A stretch of 64,000 bases of DNA from positions 310,001-374,000 of the forward strand of contig DAINDF010000001.1 in NCBI GenBank assembly GCA_036732005.1, written 5' to 3'. The notes under the pieces are model-generated. The model searched no databases. It was not told the DNA's origin and saw only the letters and a list, made by a program, of their open reading frames with translations. Shown one piece after another: positions 18,518-26,926 of the stretch (positions are counted from its first letter, which is position 1; the number at the start of each line of letters is the position of its first letter). A program made the translations under genes and the position numbers. This stretch comes from UBA1926 sp036732005. Its GTDB lineage: Bacteria; Planctomycetota; Phycisphaerae; Phycisphaerales; UBA1924.

Positions 18518-20527
18518 TCAGGGCCTGGGACCTCGATTGCGTGAGGCGTGGATGGTGAGCAGCGCGAGATCGGCGGGGGTCACGCCCTCGAGCCTGGCGG
18601 CCTGCCCGTAGGTCTCGGGGCGGAAGCGGGAGAGGGCCTGCCTCGCCTCGGCGCGGAGGCCCTGGATCTCGGCGAACGAGAGGTGCGCCGGGATTCGGCG
18701 GTGCTCCATCGCGGCCTGACGCGCGACATCGGCCCGCTGCCGGGCGATGTACGGGGCGTAGCGGAGCTCGGCGTGGGCGGACCGCCAGACCGCCTCGTCG
18801 GCGGCGAGGGGGGCGAGGTGCCGGCGGAGGTCGGCGACGGTGAAGCCCTCGCCACGGGCCGCGTCGCGGAGCGGCACGCCGTTGACACGGGCCCGGTCGG
18901 CCTGCCGGAAGACGGCCTCGCGTTGCTCGCTCCGCGTTCGATGCTGCGCGGCGCGGCGGCGTCCCAGTTCGGAGTGCTCGAGCAAGCCCAGGCGCAGGGC
19001 GATCGGCGTGAGCCGATCGGCGGCGTTGTCGGCGCGGAGCAGGAGCCGGTGCTCAGCGCGGCTGGTGAACATCCGGTAGGGCTCGACGGGGGTCTTGGTC
19101 ACGAGGTCGTCCATCAGCACGCCGAGGTAGGCCTCGTCTCGCCCCAGCATGAAATCCGGGGCCTCTCCCCGCGCGAGGCGGGCGGCGTTGATGCCGGCGA
19201 TGAGGCCCTGGGCGGCGGCCTCCTCGTAGCCGCTGGTGCCGTTGATCTGCCCGGCGAGAAAGAGCCCCCCCACCGCGTGGGTCTCGCCCGTGGCGCGGAT
19301 CTGGTGGGGACGGACCATGTCGTACTCGACCGCGTAGCCGTAGCGGTAGATGTGGGCGTTGGCGCAGCCGGGCATCGTGCGCACGATCGCGTCCTGGATG
19401 TCGGCGGGGAGGCTGGTGGCGATGCCGTTGCAGTAGACCCAGTCGGTGCGGAGGCTCTCGGGCTCGAGGTAGACGCCGTGGGATTCACGGTCGGCGAAGC
19501 GCACGGTCTTGTCCTCGATGCTGGGGCAGTATCGGGGGCCGACGGACTCGATCTGCCCGCTGAACATCGGGGCACGGTGGATGTTGGCGCGGATGAGGTC
19601 GTGGGCCTCGGGCGTGGTGTGGGTCTGGCGGCAGTCGACCTGGGGGAGAACGGGGAATGGGGAGTGGGGAATGGGGAACGGGGAATCCGGGAGGATGAGG
19701 GTGGAGAGGTCGCTGAAGGGCTGGGGGTCGTCGTCGCCCGGGTGGATGGGGAGGCTCTCCCAGTCGATGGTGTCGCGCTTGAGTCGGGGCGGGGTGCCGG
19801 TCTTGAGCCGGCCCAGTTCGAAGCCGAGGGCGCGGAGCGTGTCCGAGATCGGGCCGGCGGGGGCCTCGCCGTGCCGCCCGCCCGGGGTCCTGGATTCCCC
19901 GGTGTGCATGAGGCCCCGCATGAAGGTGCCGGTGGTGAGGACGACGGCGGGGGCTTCCAGGACGAGTTGGCCCTCGGGCGTGCGCACGCCGACGGCGGTG
20001 ACGCGGTCGCCTTCCACCCGGATCGAGTCGACGGCGCCCCCGATAACGGCGATCTCGGAACGGGCGGCGATGACGGCCCGGGCGGCCTCGGCGTAGGCGA
20101 CCTTGTCGGACTGGCAGCGCGGGCCGTGAACGGCGGGGCCCTTGGAGGTGTTCAGGACTTTGAAATGGATGCCGGTGGCGTCGGCGAGCAGGCCCATGAG
20201 CCCGCCCATCGCGTCGATCTCGCGGACGAGTTGGCCCTTGGCGAGCCCGCCGATGGCGGGGTTGCAGGACATCTCGCCGATCTTCGCGGGATCGAGGGTG
20301 ACCAGGGCGACCGTGGGAACGCCGTCGGACAAGCCACGATGATCAGACGAGCCGAGACCGTGAGGGAGCGGAGCTGTGGCGCTGTGAAGAGAAGATCGCT
20401 CCCTCAGGGTCGCGGCTCGTTGCGAACCGGACGGACGGCTTGGCAGCAGATTCGCGGCGGCCCACGCGGCTTCGAGGCCGGCGGGGCCACCCCCGATGAC
20501 GATGACCTGTATGCGGGTGGTACGCAC
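18518..20527 (-). CDS. mnmG: tRNA uridine-5-carboxymethylaminomethyl modification enzyme MnmG
   Basis: The 669-residue FAD protein works with MnmE to place cmnm5 on wobble U34 of several tRNAs. Visible marks: IGGGPAGLEAAWAAA (FAD dinucleotide fold), EMSCNPAIGGLAKGQLVREID, GTFMRGLMHTGE, FKVLNTSKGPAVHGPRCQ, GYEEAAAQGLIAGINAAR and FTSRAEHRLLLRADNAD-like (residues 480s). The C-terminal MnmE-contact helix bundle has the LRAEARQALSRFRPETYGQAARLEGV segment split over residues 620-650. Normal MnmG is about 620-630 residues. The excess comes from two insertions: residues ~27-69, between the first FAD helix and second strand, which contain a palindromic DNA element, and residues 281-292, made of tandem heptamers. 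The frame is intact through both. Confidence 0.96.
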   Translation of the reverse strand: MRTTRIQVIVIGGGPAGLEAAWAAANLLPSRPSGSQRAATLRERSSLHSATAPLPHGLGSSDHRGLSDGVPTVALVTLDPAKIGEMSCNPAIGGLAKGQLVREIDAMGGLMGLLADATGIHFKVLNTSKGPAVHGPRCQSDKVAYAEAARAVIAARSEIAVIGGAVDSIRVEGDRVTAVGVRTPEGQLVLEAPAVVLTTGTFMRGLMHTGESRTPGGRHGEAPAGPISDTLRALGFELGRLKTGTPPRLKRDTIDWESLPIHPGDDDPQPFSDLSTLILPDSPFPIPHSPFPVLPQVDCRQTHTTPEAHDLIRANIHRAPMFSGQIESVGPRYCPSIEDKTVRFADRESHGVYLEPESLRTDWVYCNGIATSLPADIQDAIVRTMPGCANAHIYRYGYAVEYDMVRPHQIRATGETHAVGGLFLAGQINGTSGYEEAAAQGLIAGINAARLARGEAPDFMLGRDEAYLGVLMDDLVTKTPVEPYRMFTSRAEHRLLLRADNAADRLTPIALRLGLLEHSELGRRRAAQHRTRSEQREAVFRQADRARVNGVPLRDAARGEGFTVADLRRHLAPLAADEAVWRSAHAELRYAPYIARQRADVARQAAMEHRRIPAHLSFAEIQGLRAEARQALSRFRPETYGQAARLEGVTPADLALLTIHASRNRGPRP
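19652..19686. repeat. Tandem heptamer repeat (GGGGAAT-type), five copies, inside mnmG
   Basis: On the plus strand there are five adjacent 7-base units: GGGGAAT, GGGGAGT, GGGGAAT, GGGGAAC, GGGGAAT. They encode on the minus strand the Pro/Phe/Ser-rich SPFPIPHSPFPV of MnmG (residues 281-292), at a place where relatives have no extra residues. GGGAGAAC just before could be a degraded sixth unit. Confidence 0.85.
20348..20419. repeat. 72-bp palindromic element inserted in frame in mnmG
   Basis: Two 23-base arms, CGAGCCGAGACCGTGAGGGA plus GCG and its near-exact complement ending GGGTCGCGGCTCG, differ at two positions. They flank a 26-base loop. The element encodes about residues 36-60 of MnmG, inside a ~43-residue insertion in the FAD-binding domain. 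Its form resembles REP/RPE-type palindromic repeats. No second copy is visible in this window. Confidence 0.8.
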
Positions 20528-20738
20528 GGTGGTATGGTTGTGGGGTGGGTTGGCGCGGCGTGCGGAGGCTGGGGCCGGTGACCGGCGAGGTCGCCACGGA
20601 CGCTGGCGGGTGGGCCGCCGGGGCGACCCGGCGGTTACCCTGTCATGTTGGGTGGACCCTCGAGCGGTTGCCGGGCTCGGGCGTGCAGGGCGCGGATGAC
20701 CATTCCACCGGGGCTTGGGATCTTACGAAAGGCCTTCG

Positions 20739-21119
20739 ATGGGCACCCGCTTCGACCTGCTCTTCATGATCCCTTGCCTTGGGTTTATCGCCCTCTTTGC
20801 GGCGTGGCTCGTCTTCGCGTTCGCTTCGGGTCTGCGCAGTCGCGCCGGCTTCGGCCTCATCGGATCGCTGATCGCGGCGGTCGTGCTCGGCGTTCTGTGG
20901 CAGGCGGACCACCTGCCGTGGCTCTGGCAGGCCGGCGGGGTCAAGGCCATCCCGATGATCTGGTTTGGCAGTGCGGTCCTCAACGGCTTCGCCCTCGCTT
21001 CGGGACGGGAGCGGTCCGGGAGGGTGATGGCCTCGGCGATCACCCTGGGCGTCGCCGGGTTCTTGCTCCACGCCGTCGGTGGGCTCGCGTTCCTGTGGGC
21101 GGCGGCCATGAGTGTGTAG
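20739..21119 (+). CDS. Small four-helix membrane protein, unknown function
   Basis: The 126-residue protein starts at MGTRFDLLFMIPCLG; an in-frame ATG eight codons upstream is weaker because GAAAGG at 20728 is spaced for 20739. Four hydrophobic helices are visible (FIALFAAWLVFAF, GLIGSLIAAVVLGVLW, IPMIWFGSAVLNGFALA, ASAITLGVAGFLLHAVGGLAFLW). The loops are short. No motif links it to a known family. It is divergent from mnmG. Confidence 0.6.
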   Translation: MGTRFDLLFMIPCLGFIALFAAWLVFAFASGLRSRAGFGLIGSLIAAVVLGVLWQADHLPWLWQAGGVKAIPMIWFGSAVLNGFALASGRERSGRVMASAITLGVAGFLLHAVGGLAFLWAAAMSV

Positions 21120-21363
21120 CCCGAGCACCGTTGCCATCCGACCTGTGTCCTGCCATCAGCGAGCGCGCGAAGAGCCGGCGATCAGCTCTGGCGACCGGTC
21201 CTGCCAATGGGGCGGCGAAGGCGTCCGGTGCCGGGTGCCACTTGCGGCTCGCCCGCCAGTGCCTTCGTCAGGGCCCCGGATTGCCGACACTCTGGACCCG
21301 TCCGACCACGCAGGAACACGGCTCGCCAAGCAAGCCGTGACGCCCTGCATCAATGAGCTGCGC

Positions 21364-22323
21364 TCACGCCAGCTCGGGGAACATCTTCTTGACTACGCCC
21401 ACCAACTCCTCGACATGGCTGGCGGACTCGTTGAAGAGCTTCTGCTCGTCGGCGGTGAGCTTGAACTCGACGATCTTCTCGACGCCGTTCTTGCCGAGGA
21501 GGGCGGGGACGCCGACGAAGAGGCCCTTCTTGCCGAACTCGCCGTTGAGGTAGGCGGCGCTGGGGATGATGCGCTTCTTGTCCTTGACGATCGCCTCGAC
21601 CATCTGGACGGTGCCGGAGGCGGGGGCGTAGTAGGCGCTGGTGCCCATCAGCTTGACGATCTCGCCGCCGCCGACCTTGGCGCGTTCGACGCAGGCGGCG
21701 ATCTTGTCGGCGGGGAGGAGGTCGGTGACGGGGATGCCGTGGACGCTGGTGAGGCGGGGGAGGGGGACCATGTCGTCGCCGTGCCCGCCGAGGAGGAGGG
21801 CCTGGACATCCTCGATGGAGCAGCCGATCTCCCAGGCGATGAAGGTTCGGAAGCGGGCGACATCGAGGGCGCCGGCCTGGCCCAGGATGCGGCTGGCGGG
21901 GAAGCCGGTGGCCTTCCAGGCGGTGTAGACCATCGCGTCGAGGGGGTTGGAGACGACGATGACGATGGAATTGGGGGCGTACTCGCGGATGTTCTCGCTG
22001 ACGCTCTTGACGATCTTGACATTGGTCTCGATGAGGTCGTCGCGGCTCATGCCGGGCTTGCGGGGGAGACCCGCGGTGACGACGACGACATCGGAGCCGG
22101 CGATGTCCTTGTAGTCGCTGGTGCCGGTGATGGCCGAGTCGAAGCCCTCGATGGGCCCGCAGCATGCGAGGTCGATCATCTTGCCCTTGGCGACGCCCTC
22201 GCGGTCGGGGATGTCGAGGACGACGATGTCGCCGAGTTCCTTTGCGGCGGCCCAGTGGGCGCAGGTGGCCCCAACTTTGCCCGCACCGATGATGCTGATC
22301 TTCGCGCGACGAGTCTGTCCCAT
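21364..22323 (-). CDS. mdh: Malate dehydrogenase (LDH-like type)
   Basis: The 319-residue NAD-dependent enzyme interconverts malate and oxaloacetate. Motifs include SIIGAGKVGATCAHWAA (NAD fold), GLPRKPGMSRDDLIETN with the substrate-binding Arg residues (Arg in the mobile loop), VSNPLDAMVY, GALDVARFRTFIA and GGHGDDMVPL with the catalytic His. Arg rather than Gln in the mobile loop (GLPRKPG) fits malate instead of lactate. The start at 22323 is preceded on its strand by GAAAGGACC, a good Shine-Dalgarno, whereas the longer frame is Pro-rich junk. Confidence 0.96.
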   Translation of the reverse strand: MGQTRRAKISIIGAGKVGATCAHWAAAKELGDIVVLDIPDREGVAKGKMIDLACCGPIEGFDSAITGTSDYKDIAGSDVVVVTAGLPRKPGMSRDDLIETNVKIVKSVSENIREYAPNSIVIVVSNPLDAMVYTAWKATGFPASRILGQAGALDVARFRTFIAWEIGCSIEDVQALLLGGHGDDMVPLPRLTSVHGIPVTDLLPADKIAACVERAKVGGGEIVKLMGTSAYYAPASGTVQMVEAIVKDKKRIIPSAAYLNGEFGKKGLFVGVPALLGKNGVEKIVEFKLTADEQKLFNESASHVEELVGVVKKMFPELA

Positions 22324-22421
22324 GGCACGGTCCTTTCGAAGACCCCTCGATGCGGGGGTCGGGGTTGGCGCTGGCGTGGAGCCCGATTCCACCGATCGGC
22401 CGGGCTCCCTGAGATCGGGGC

Positions 22422-22449
22422 TGGCAAATGGGCCACCCGGCCCTATACT
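22422..22449 (+). promoter_or_regulatory. Promoter candidate for the PAP-tailed protein
   Basis: TATACT at 22444-22449 is a near-consensus -10 box, with TGGCAA 16 bases upstream as a weak -35. It lies 84 bases before the ATG of the secreted protein, in the divergent gap with mdh. Confidence 0.5.
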
Positions 22450-22532
22450 AGGGACGCTTATCGGAAGCGGTCGGTCCGAACCGTTCGGGCCTCCGCGGGA
22501 ATGAAGAGAAGAGACTCGAGAGGAGACTACAG

Positions 22533-23309
22533 ATGAAGACTGTTGTTGCGACGGTGTTGATGCTCGCTGGAACCGCGGTGGCAGGGCCGACCTTCTACGC
22601 GTTCCAGGAGAACACGCTGCACCGCGTGAACGCGGACACGAGCGTGGATGTGTTCACGCTGAGCGGGACGATGATCTCGTCGGCGGTGAACTCCGCGGGC
22701 GAGATCGTGGGTGTCGAGGGGCGCGGGCAGCGTCCGCACAACACCTACCGGCTGAACGACCCGCTGGGGTCGCCCTCGCTGGTGACGACCGGGCAGACGA
22801 TGAACCCGGTGAACTCGCTGACCTTCGTGGGGAATCGGGCCTTCGGGTTCGACAACCTGACGGCGGACTTCGTCGAGCTGGACCCGGTGACGCTGGACCA
22901 GATCAACAACTTCGGGAACCTCGGGTTCCCGGGCTCGGTGGGGATCGGGTACGACTCGGGCAGCGACACGATCTACGCGATCAACCGCTCGACCGATGAG
23001 CTCTGGGCGGTCGACTACCACAACGCGACCGCGTCGCTGGTCGGCAGCCTTGGCGTTGATATCCAGAACGGCGGGGCCGAGTTCTTCGGCGGGACGCTGT
23101 ACCTGGCCAACCAGAACCTGACGACCGGGTTCTACGAGATCGGCACGGTGAATGTGCTAACCGGCGCGTACACCACGCTGTACCAGCTGGGCACCTTCCC
23201 CGATCCGAATGTCCAGACCCAGTTCGTTTCGCTGAGCATCATCCCGGCCCCGGGTGGGGTCGCGGTGCTCGGCCTGGCCGGGCTGGCCGCCGCCCGCCGG
23301 CGCCGCTGA
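22533..23309 (+). CDS. Secreted beta-propeller-like protein with PAP/PEP-CTERM-like tail
   Basis: The 258-residue protein has a short signal peptide (VVATVLMLAGTAVAG) and a body of repeating strand motifs (GEIVGVEGRG, NRAFGFDNLTADFVELD, DTIYAINRSTDELWAVD, GTLYLANQN). This looks like a small beta-propeller of the type that fills DUF4394-like proteins. The C-terminus is the sorting signal IPAPGGVAVLGLAGLAAARR plus RR: PAP motif, hydrophobic helix, Arg cluster, as processed by exosortase-like systems. GAGAGGAGAC precedes the ATG. Function is unknown; surface or extracellular location is likely. Confidence 0.75.
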   Translation: MKTVVATVLMLAGTAVAGPTFYAFQENTLHRVNADTSVDVFTLSGTMISSAVNSAGEIVGVEGRGQRPHNTYRLNDPLGSPSLVTTGQTMNPVNSLTFVGNRAFGFDNLTADFVELDPVTLDQINNFGNLGFPGSVGIGYDSGSDTIYAINRSTDELWAVDYHNATASLVGSLGVDIQNGGAEFFGGTLYLANQNLTTGFYEIGTVNVLTGAYTTLYQLGTFPDPNVQTQFVSLSIIPAPGGVAVLGLAGLAAARRRR

Positions 23310-23365
23310 ATCGGCGTCGGTGAACCGGCGAAAGCCGGGCCGGCGTTGACAAGATCGCTTCCAGG

Positions 23366-23397
23366 CACCGGCCCCTCGCGGGCCGGTGTTTGCTTTT
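23366..23397 (+). terminator. Rho-independent terminator after the PAP-tailed gene
   Basis: The perfect 9-bp stem CACCGGCCC / GGGCCGGTG has a 5-base loop and is followed by TTTGCTTTT, 57 bases past the stop codon. Confidence 0.75.
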
Positions 23398-23480
23398 GGC
23401 CGCTTTGGATCGTGGTTGCATGCCGCGTCACGGGCCTGATACGGATTCCCGATCGTCCCTGGGCGTCGGTACCGTGGTTT

Positions 23481-23547
23481 CATCTCGAAGAGTGAACCAC
23501 GAGGGGGCGGCGCGGGCGGTCCCGATCCGCCGTGACTCTTCGAGATG
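23481..23547. repeat. Nested inverted repeats between convergent genes
   Basis: CATCTCGAAGAGT (23481-23493) is repeated exactly in inverse as ACTCTTCGAGATG (23535-23547) with 41 bases between. The left arm also lies inside a smaller near-palindrome (CGTGGTTTCA ... TGAACCACG, 23473-23500), so two mutually exclusive hairpins are possible. The rest of the 268-base gap holds only the terminator at 23366-23397. Confidence 0.6.
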
Positions 23548-23577
23548 ACGGCGGGCACCGAACAGGGCCGGCCGGGA

Positions 23578-25248
23578 TCAATCTGCTTCCCATGGCCAGG
23601 CCGTGGGGCAACCGGCGGCGTGCAGACGGGCACGCAGGTCAGGCCACCCGCCCCGCGCCGCGTGCAACGCGTGGGGCTCGGTTCGCTGCTCGAGGCAGAG
23701 CGCGGCGACGACACCCGCGGCCTCACCGACGCCCCACTCGACGGGGTGGAGCCGCGTGCTCCCGTTGGCGACATGGCTGACGCCGAGGCACTTGCCCGCC
23801 GCGAGGAGATTGTGGACGCGGACCGGGACGACGGCCCCGAGCGGGACGCGGAAGGGGCAGGCGGGGACATAGACACTGTTGCGTCCCGCGCAGGAAGGGT
23901 GGAGGTCGATGGGATAATGCCCGATGGCGATCGCGTCGGGGAAAGGCTCGCCGACGCCGTCGGGGGTTGCGTCCTGTCCTGGGAGACCGCGGCGCTGCTC
24001 CGAGCCGACATGCTGCTCGGTGAGCACGGTGCGGGCGAGGAGGCGCCTCGGCTCTCTGATGTAGGGCGCGAGCGCGAACCCGTCGGGGGAGGCGAGTTCG
24101 TCGCCTCGGAGCTTGAGCCCCGGGTAGCCCACGCCCCGGCCGTCGTGCCGTGGGGCCTCGGTCTGCATCCAGTGGAGGAAGCAGAGGGACTGCTCTCGGG
24201 CGGCGGCAAGGGCGCGGGCCCGGTCGGCCGAGGAGACGCCGAGCAGGGGGGCACGCCAATGGTCCATCTGGACGACATTGAAGAGGCTGACATCGGGGCG
24301 GGCGTCGGCGTGGACGGCGGCGTCAACGATGCGGCGGTAGCGCCAGAGTTCCCAGACGCCGGGGGGCGGCTCATCGGGCCAGGGCACGAGCCCGAATGTC
24401 CGTTGCCCGGCCTCGTTGTGGCTCGGGACGACCCAGGAGAAGAGCGGCCCGGTCCAGGCGGGGGTCATCTCCGGGATGGCGCAGCGCCAGTAGTCGTAGG
24501 CGGCGGGGCGTTCGACGGTGTGGTCCTCGCCGGGGCGGTGCTCGACGGCGAAGCACCATGTGCAGGCCTGCTGGTCGAGCGGGTCGTGATCGACGCCCGG
24601 GGGCAGGTCGCGTCTCGCGTGGATCTCGCCGTAGACGCGCGCGGACTCGGCGCCGATGGCGTGCTCGACGCCGCCGAGTTCGAGCAGGTCTCCCGTTTCG
24701 GTGGCGTCGAGGAAGAGGTCCGCGTGAATGATGATGGTGTCGCCGTCGCGATCGCGGGCGGTGAGCGGGCCGACGCGGTCGCCATCGGCGTGCAGCCCGG
24801 TGATCTCGGCGCGGTCGATGATGGTGACGCGGCCCCCGCCGATGCGCTCCGCCTCGCGGATCATGGCCCGGATGATCGGGTCGGCGAGACGCGGGGCGAA
24901 GCAGAGGCGGCTGACCCAGCCGCCGCCGGGGTCGAGGCGGGGGTTGGCCCGGGCCGCGTCGGTGAGCGACTCGCGGTCCCAGTACTGGGCGCGGACGCGT
25001 CGGCGGAATTCGGCGTATCGAGCGGTCGACCCGGTGAACGAGCCGTCGCGCGGGGCGCCGGGCCCGTCTCCCTCGATCCAGCGGTGCTCGTCGGGGGGGA
25101 CGCCTTGGCTTGAGAGTTGCCCGCCGAGGAGGGGCGTGGGCTCGATGAGCACGGCGGTGCGGCCGGCGGCGGCGAGGGTCATCGCGGCGGCGACACCGCC
25201 GCACCCGCCCCCGGCGATACAGACCTCGGCGCGGAGATCGGCGTTCAT
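23578..25248 (-). CDS. FAD-dependent oxidoreductase (FAD-binding, PF12831 type)
   Basis: The 556-residue protein starts at MNADLRAEVCIAGGGCGGVAAA, where the GGGxGG dinucleotide motif sits at residues 12-18. Further marks are LIEPTPLLGGQLSSQG, LFLDATETGDLLELGG and the late NLLAAGKCLGVSHVANGSTRLHP-like segment, characteristic of the large FAD-oxidoreductase family found beside sugar genes in planctomycetes and lentisphaeres. The substrate is unknown; oxidation of a sugar or uronate is plausible. The start overlaps the stop of the upstream permease by four bases (ATGA), so it is the last gene of the ABC transporter operon. An upstream extension of 92 residues is Arg/Pro-rich and out of character. 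Confidence 0.87.
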   Translation of the reverse strand: MNADLRAEVCIAGGGCGGVAAAMTLAAAGRTAVLIEPTPLLGGQLSSQGVPPDEHRWIEGDGPGAPRDGSFTGSTARYAEFRRRVRAQYWDRESLTDAARANPRLDPGGGWVSRLCFAPRLADPIIRAMIREAERIGGGRVTIIDRAEITGLHADGDRVGPLTARDRDGDTIIIHADLFLDATETGDLLELGGVEHAIGAESARVYGEIHARRDLPPGVDHDPLDQQACTWCFAVEHRPGEDHTVERPAAYDYWRCAIPEMTPAWTGPLFSWVVPSHNEAGQRTFGLVPWPDEPPPGVWELWRYRRIVDAAVHADARPDVSLFNVVQMDHWRAPLLGVSSADRARALAAAREQSLCFLHWMQTEAPRHDGRGVGYPGLKLRGDELASPDGFALAPYIREPRRLLARTVLTEQHVGSEQRRGLPGQDATPDGVGEPFPDAIAIGHYPIDLHPSCAGRNSVYVPACPFRVPLGAVVPVRVHNLLAAGKCLGVSHVANGSTRLHPVEWGVGEAAGVVAALCLEQRTEPHALHAARGGWPDLRARLHAAGCPTAWPWEAD

Positions 25249-26060
25249 TTGACGGCTCCTGCGAAGAGCTGCGGCGTGAGGAACCGCTGGATGGCGAAGA
25301 AGAACAGCACGATCGGGGCGAGGGCGAGCACGCTGGCGGCGTAGGCGACGCGGGGGTTGGTGGCGAACAGCCCCATGAGGCGGTTGATGGCAACCGGGAG
25401 GGTGAGCATGTGGTCGCTCTGGAGGACGACCAGCGGCCAGAGCAGATCGGACCAGGCGAAGATGATGTTGAACAGGGCGAGTGTTGCGAGCGTCGGCGCG
25501 GCCAGGGGGAGCATGATGCTCCACCAGATCCGGAAGCTGCCCGCGCCGTCCATCCGGGCGGCCTCCTCGATCTCATCGGGAATGGAGAGGAACGCCTGGC
25601 GGCACATGAACACGCCGAACGCCGAGACGCTGAAGGGAACGACCACCCCCGCGAGGGTGTCGTAGAGCCCGAGCCCGGCGGTGATGCGGAACATGGGCAC
25701 GACGATGACCTGCTCGGGGATCATGGTGGTGGCAAGGACAAGCAGGAAGATGACGCGGCGGCCGGCGAAGGGGATCCGCGCGAGCGGATAGGCGGCCATC
25801 GCGGCGAAGAGCACATTGAGCGAGGTGCGTGCGAAGGTGACGAGGACGGAATTCACGAATGGGCGGGCGAGGTCGCCCTCGGTCCATGCCTCGGAGAAGT
25901 TGGCGAGCGTGAAAGGCCCGGAGAGGGAGCGGAGATCGGCGCCCGGCGACTGGAAGGCGCCGAGAACAAGCCAGAGCGCGGGCCCGATCGCGAGGGCGGC
26001 GAGCACGAGGGCGGCGGCGTAGGCCAGCACGGAGAGCGGGATGGGGCGCCGGCCGAGCAT
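25245..26060 (-). CDS. Sugar ABC transporter permease (MalG/UgpE type)
   Basis: The 271-residue inner-membrane protein has six hydrophobic helices. The EAA loop (EIEEAARMDGAGSFRIWWSI with IMLPLAAPTL following) contacts the ATPase. The N-terminal layout (LALAALAIGPALWLVLGAFQ) is that of the second permease of CUT1 carbohydrate importers. It overlaps the first permease by one base and the FAD oxidoreductase by four, so the operon is tightly coupled. No ATP-binding gene accompanies it here, so a shared MsmK/MalK-like ATPase encoded elsewhere is inferred. Confidence 0.92.
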   Translation of the reverse strand: MLGRRPIPLSVLAYAAALVLAALAIGPALWLVLGAFQSPGADLRSLSGPFTLANFSEAWTEGDLARPFVNSVLVTFARTSLNVLFAAMAAYPLARIPFAGRRVIFLLVLATTMIPEQVIVVPMFRITAGLGLYDTLAGVVVPFSVSAFGVFMCRQAFLSIPDEIEEAARMDGAGSFRIWWSIMLPLAAPTLATLALFNIIFAWSDLLWPLVVLQSDHMLTLPVAINRLMGLFATNPRVAYAASVLALAPIVLFFFAIQRFLTPQLFAGAVK

Positions 26061-26926
26061 CAGCGTTTTCCCCCCGCTCGGCTGGTGACCCAGAGATTCA
26101 GCATGCTGAACGCGAGGATCACGAGGAAGGCCGCGACACCGACGGCCGACGCGGCGCCGAAGGCGTTCTCCTCAAACGCGGTCTGGTAGACGAGGGGGAC
26201 GATGGTCTTGTGCTCGACGGGCGCCCCGCCGATGGTGACGAAGAGCTCGTCGAAGACCTTGAGCGCCGAGACAGATGAGATGATGAGCACGAGGGTCATC
26301 ACGGGCCAGATCGTCGGGAGGATGATGTGGCGGAAGGTGAGCCAGCGGCCCCCGCCGTCGAGCGCCATCGCCTCCTTGAGCTCCCGGGGGACGGTGAGCA
26401 GGGCGGCGAGGAAGATCATCATGTAGAAGCCGAAGCCCTTCCAGAGCGTGACCATCATGGCGCTGACGAGGGAGAAGGGGCGTTCGGTGAGCCAGTTGAC
26501 GGGGTCGAGCCCGACGCCCGCGAGGATCGCGTTGAGCAGCCCGTTCTCCTCGTGAAGGACGATCCGCCACGCCACCGCGGCGACGATGGTGGGCGTGACA
26601 ACGGGGAGAAAAAACAGCAGCCTCCAGAGCTTGGCCCCGCGGATGCCCGCGTCGACAACCATGGCGCAGACCAGGCTGAGCACCACGAGGACGGGCGTGA
26701 CGAGCAGGTAGAGGAACGAGTTGCCCAGGCATGTCCAGAAGCGCTCGTCGGCGAGGAGGAGGCGGTAGTTGGCCAGGCCCGCCCACTCGGGCGGGGCGAA
26801 GGCGTTGTAGGTGGTGAACGAGTACCGCACGACCTCGATGAACGATCCGAAGAAGAAGACGCCCAGCACGAGCAGCGCGGGGGCCATGAACAGCCAGGGC
26901 GCGGGGGAGGGGCGGAGGCGAATCAC
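26060..26926 (-). CDS. Sugar ABC transporter permease (MalF/UgpA type)
   Basis: The 288-residue protein has six membrane helices. SFTTYNAFAPPEWAGLANY in the first periplasmic loop is a hallmark of CUT1 first permeases. The EAA loop is ELKEAMALDGGGRWLTFRHI followed by ILPTIWPV. It pairs with the downstream permease to form the pore. The start overlaps the stop of the binding-protein gene by four bases. It sits in the minus-strand operon headed by a GntR/LacI hybrid regulator. Confidence 0.92.
   Translation of the reverse strand: MIRLRPSPAPWLFMAPALLVLGVFFFGSFIEVVRYSFTTYNAFAPPEWAGLANYRLLLADERFWTCLGNSFLYLLVTPVLVVLSLVCAMVVDAGIRGAKLWRLLFFLPVVTPTIVAAVAWRIVLHEENGLLNAILAGVGLDPVNWLTERPFSLVSAMMVTLWKGFGFYMMIFLAALLTVPRELKEAMALDGGGRWLTFRHIILPTIWPVMTLVLIISSVSALKVFDELFVTIGGAPVEHKTIVPLVYQTAFEENAFGAASAVGVAAFLVILAFSMLNLWVTSRAGGKR

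Noticed and set aside
21317..21339. Hairpin CACGGCT / AGCCGTG downstream of mdh
   Set aside because: It has only 7 bp and no uridine tract on either strand; the rest of the 244-base gap shows nothing.
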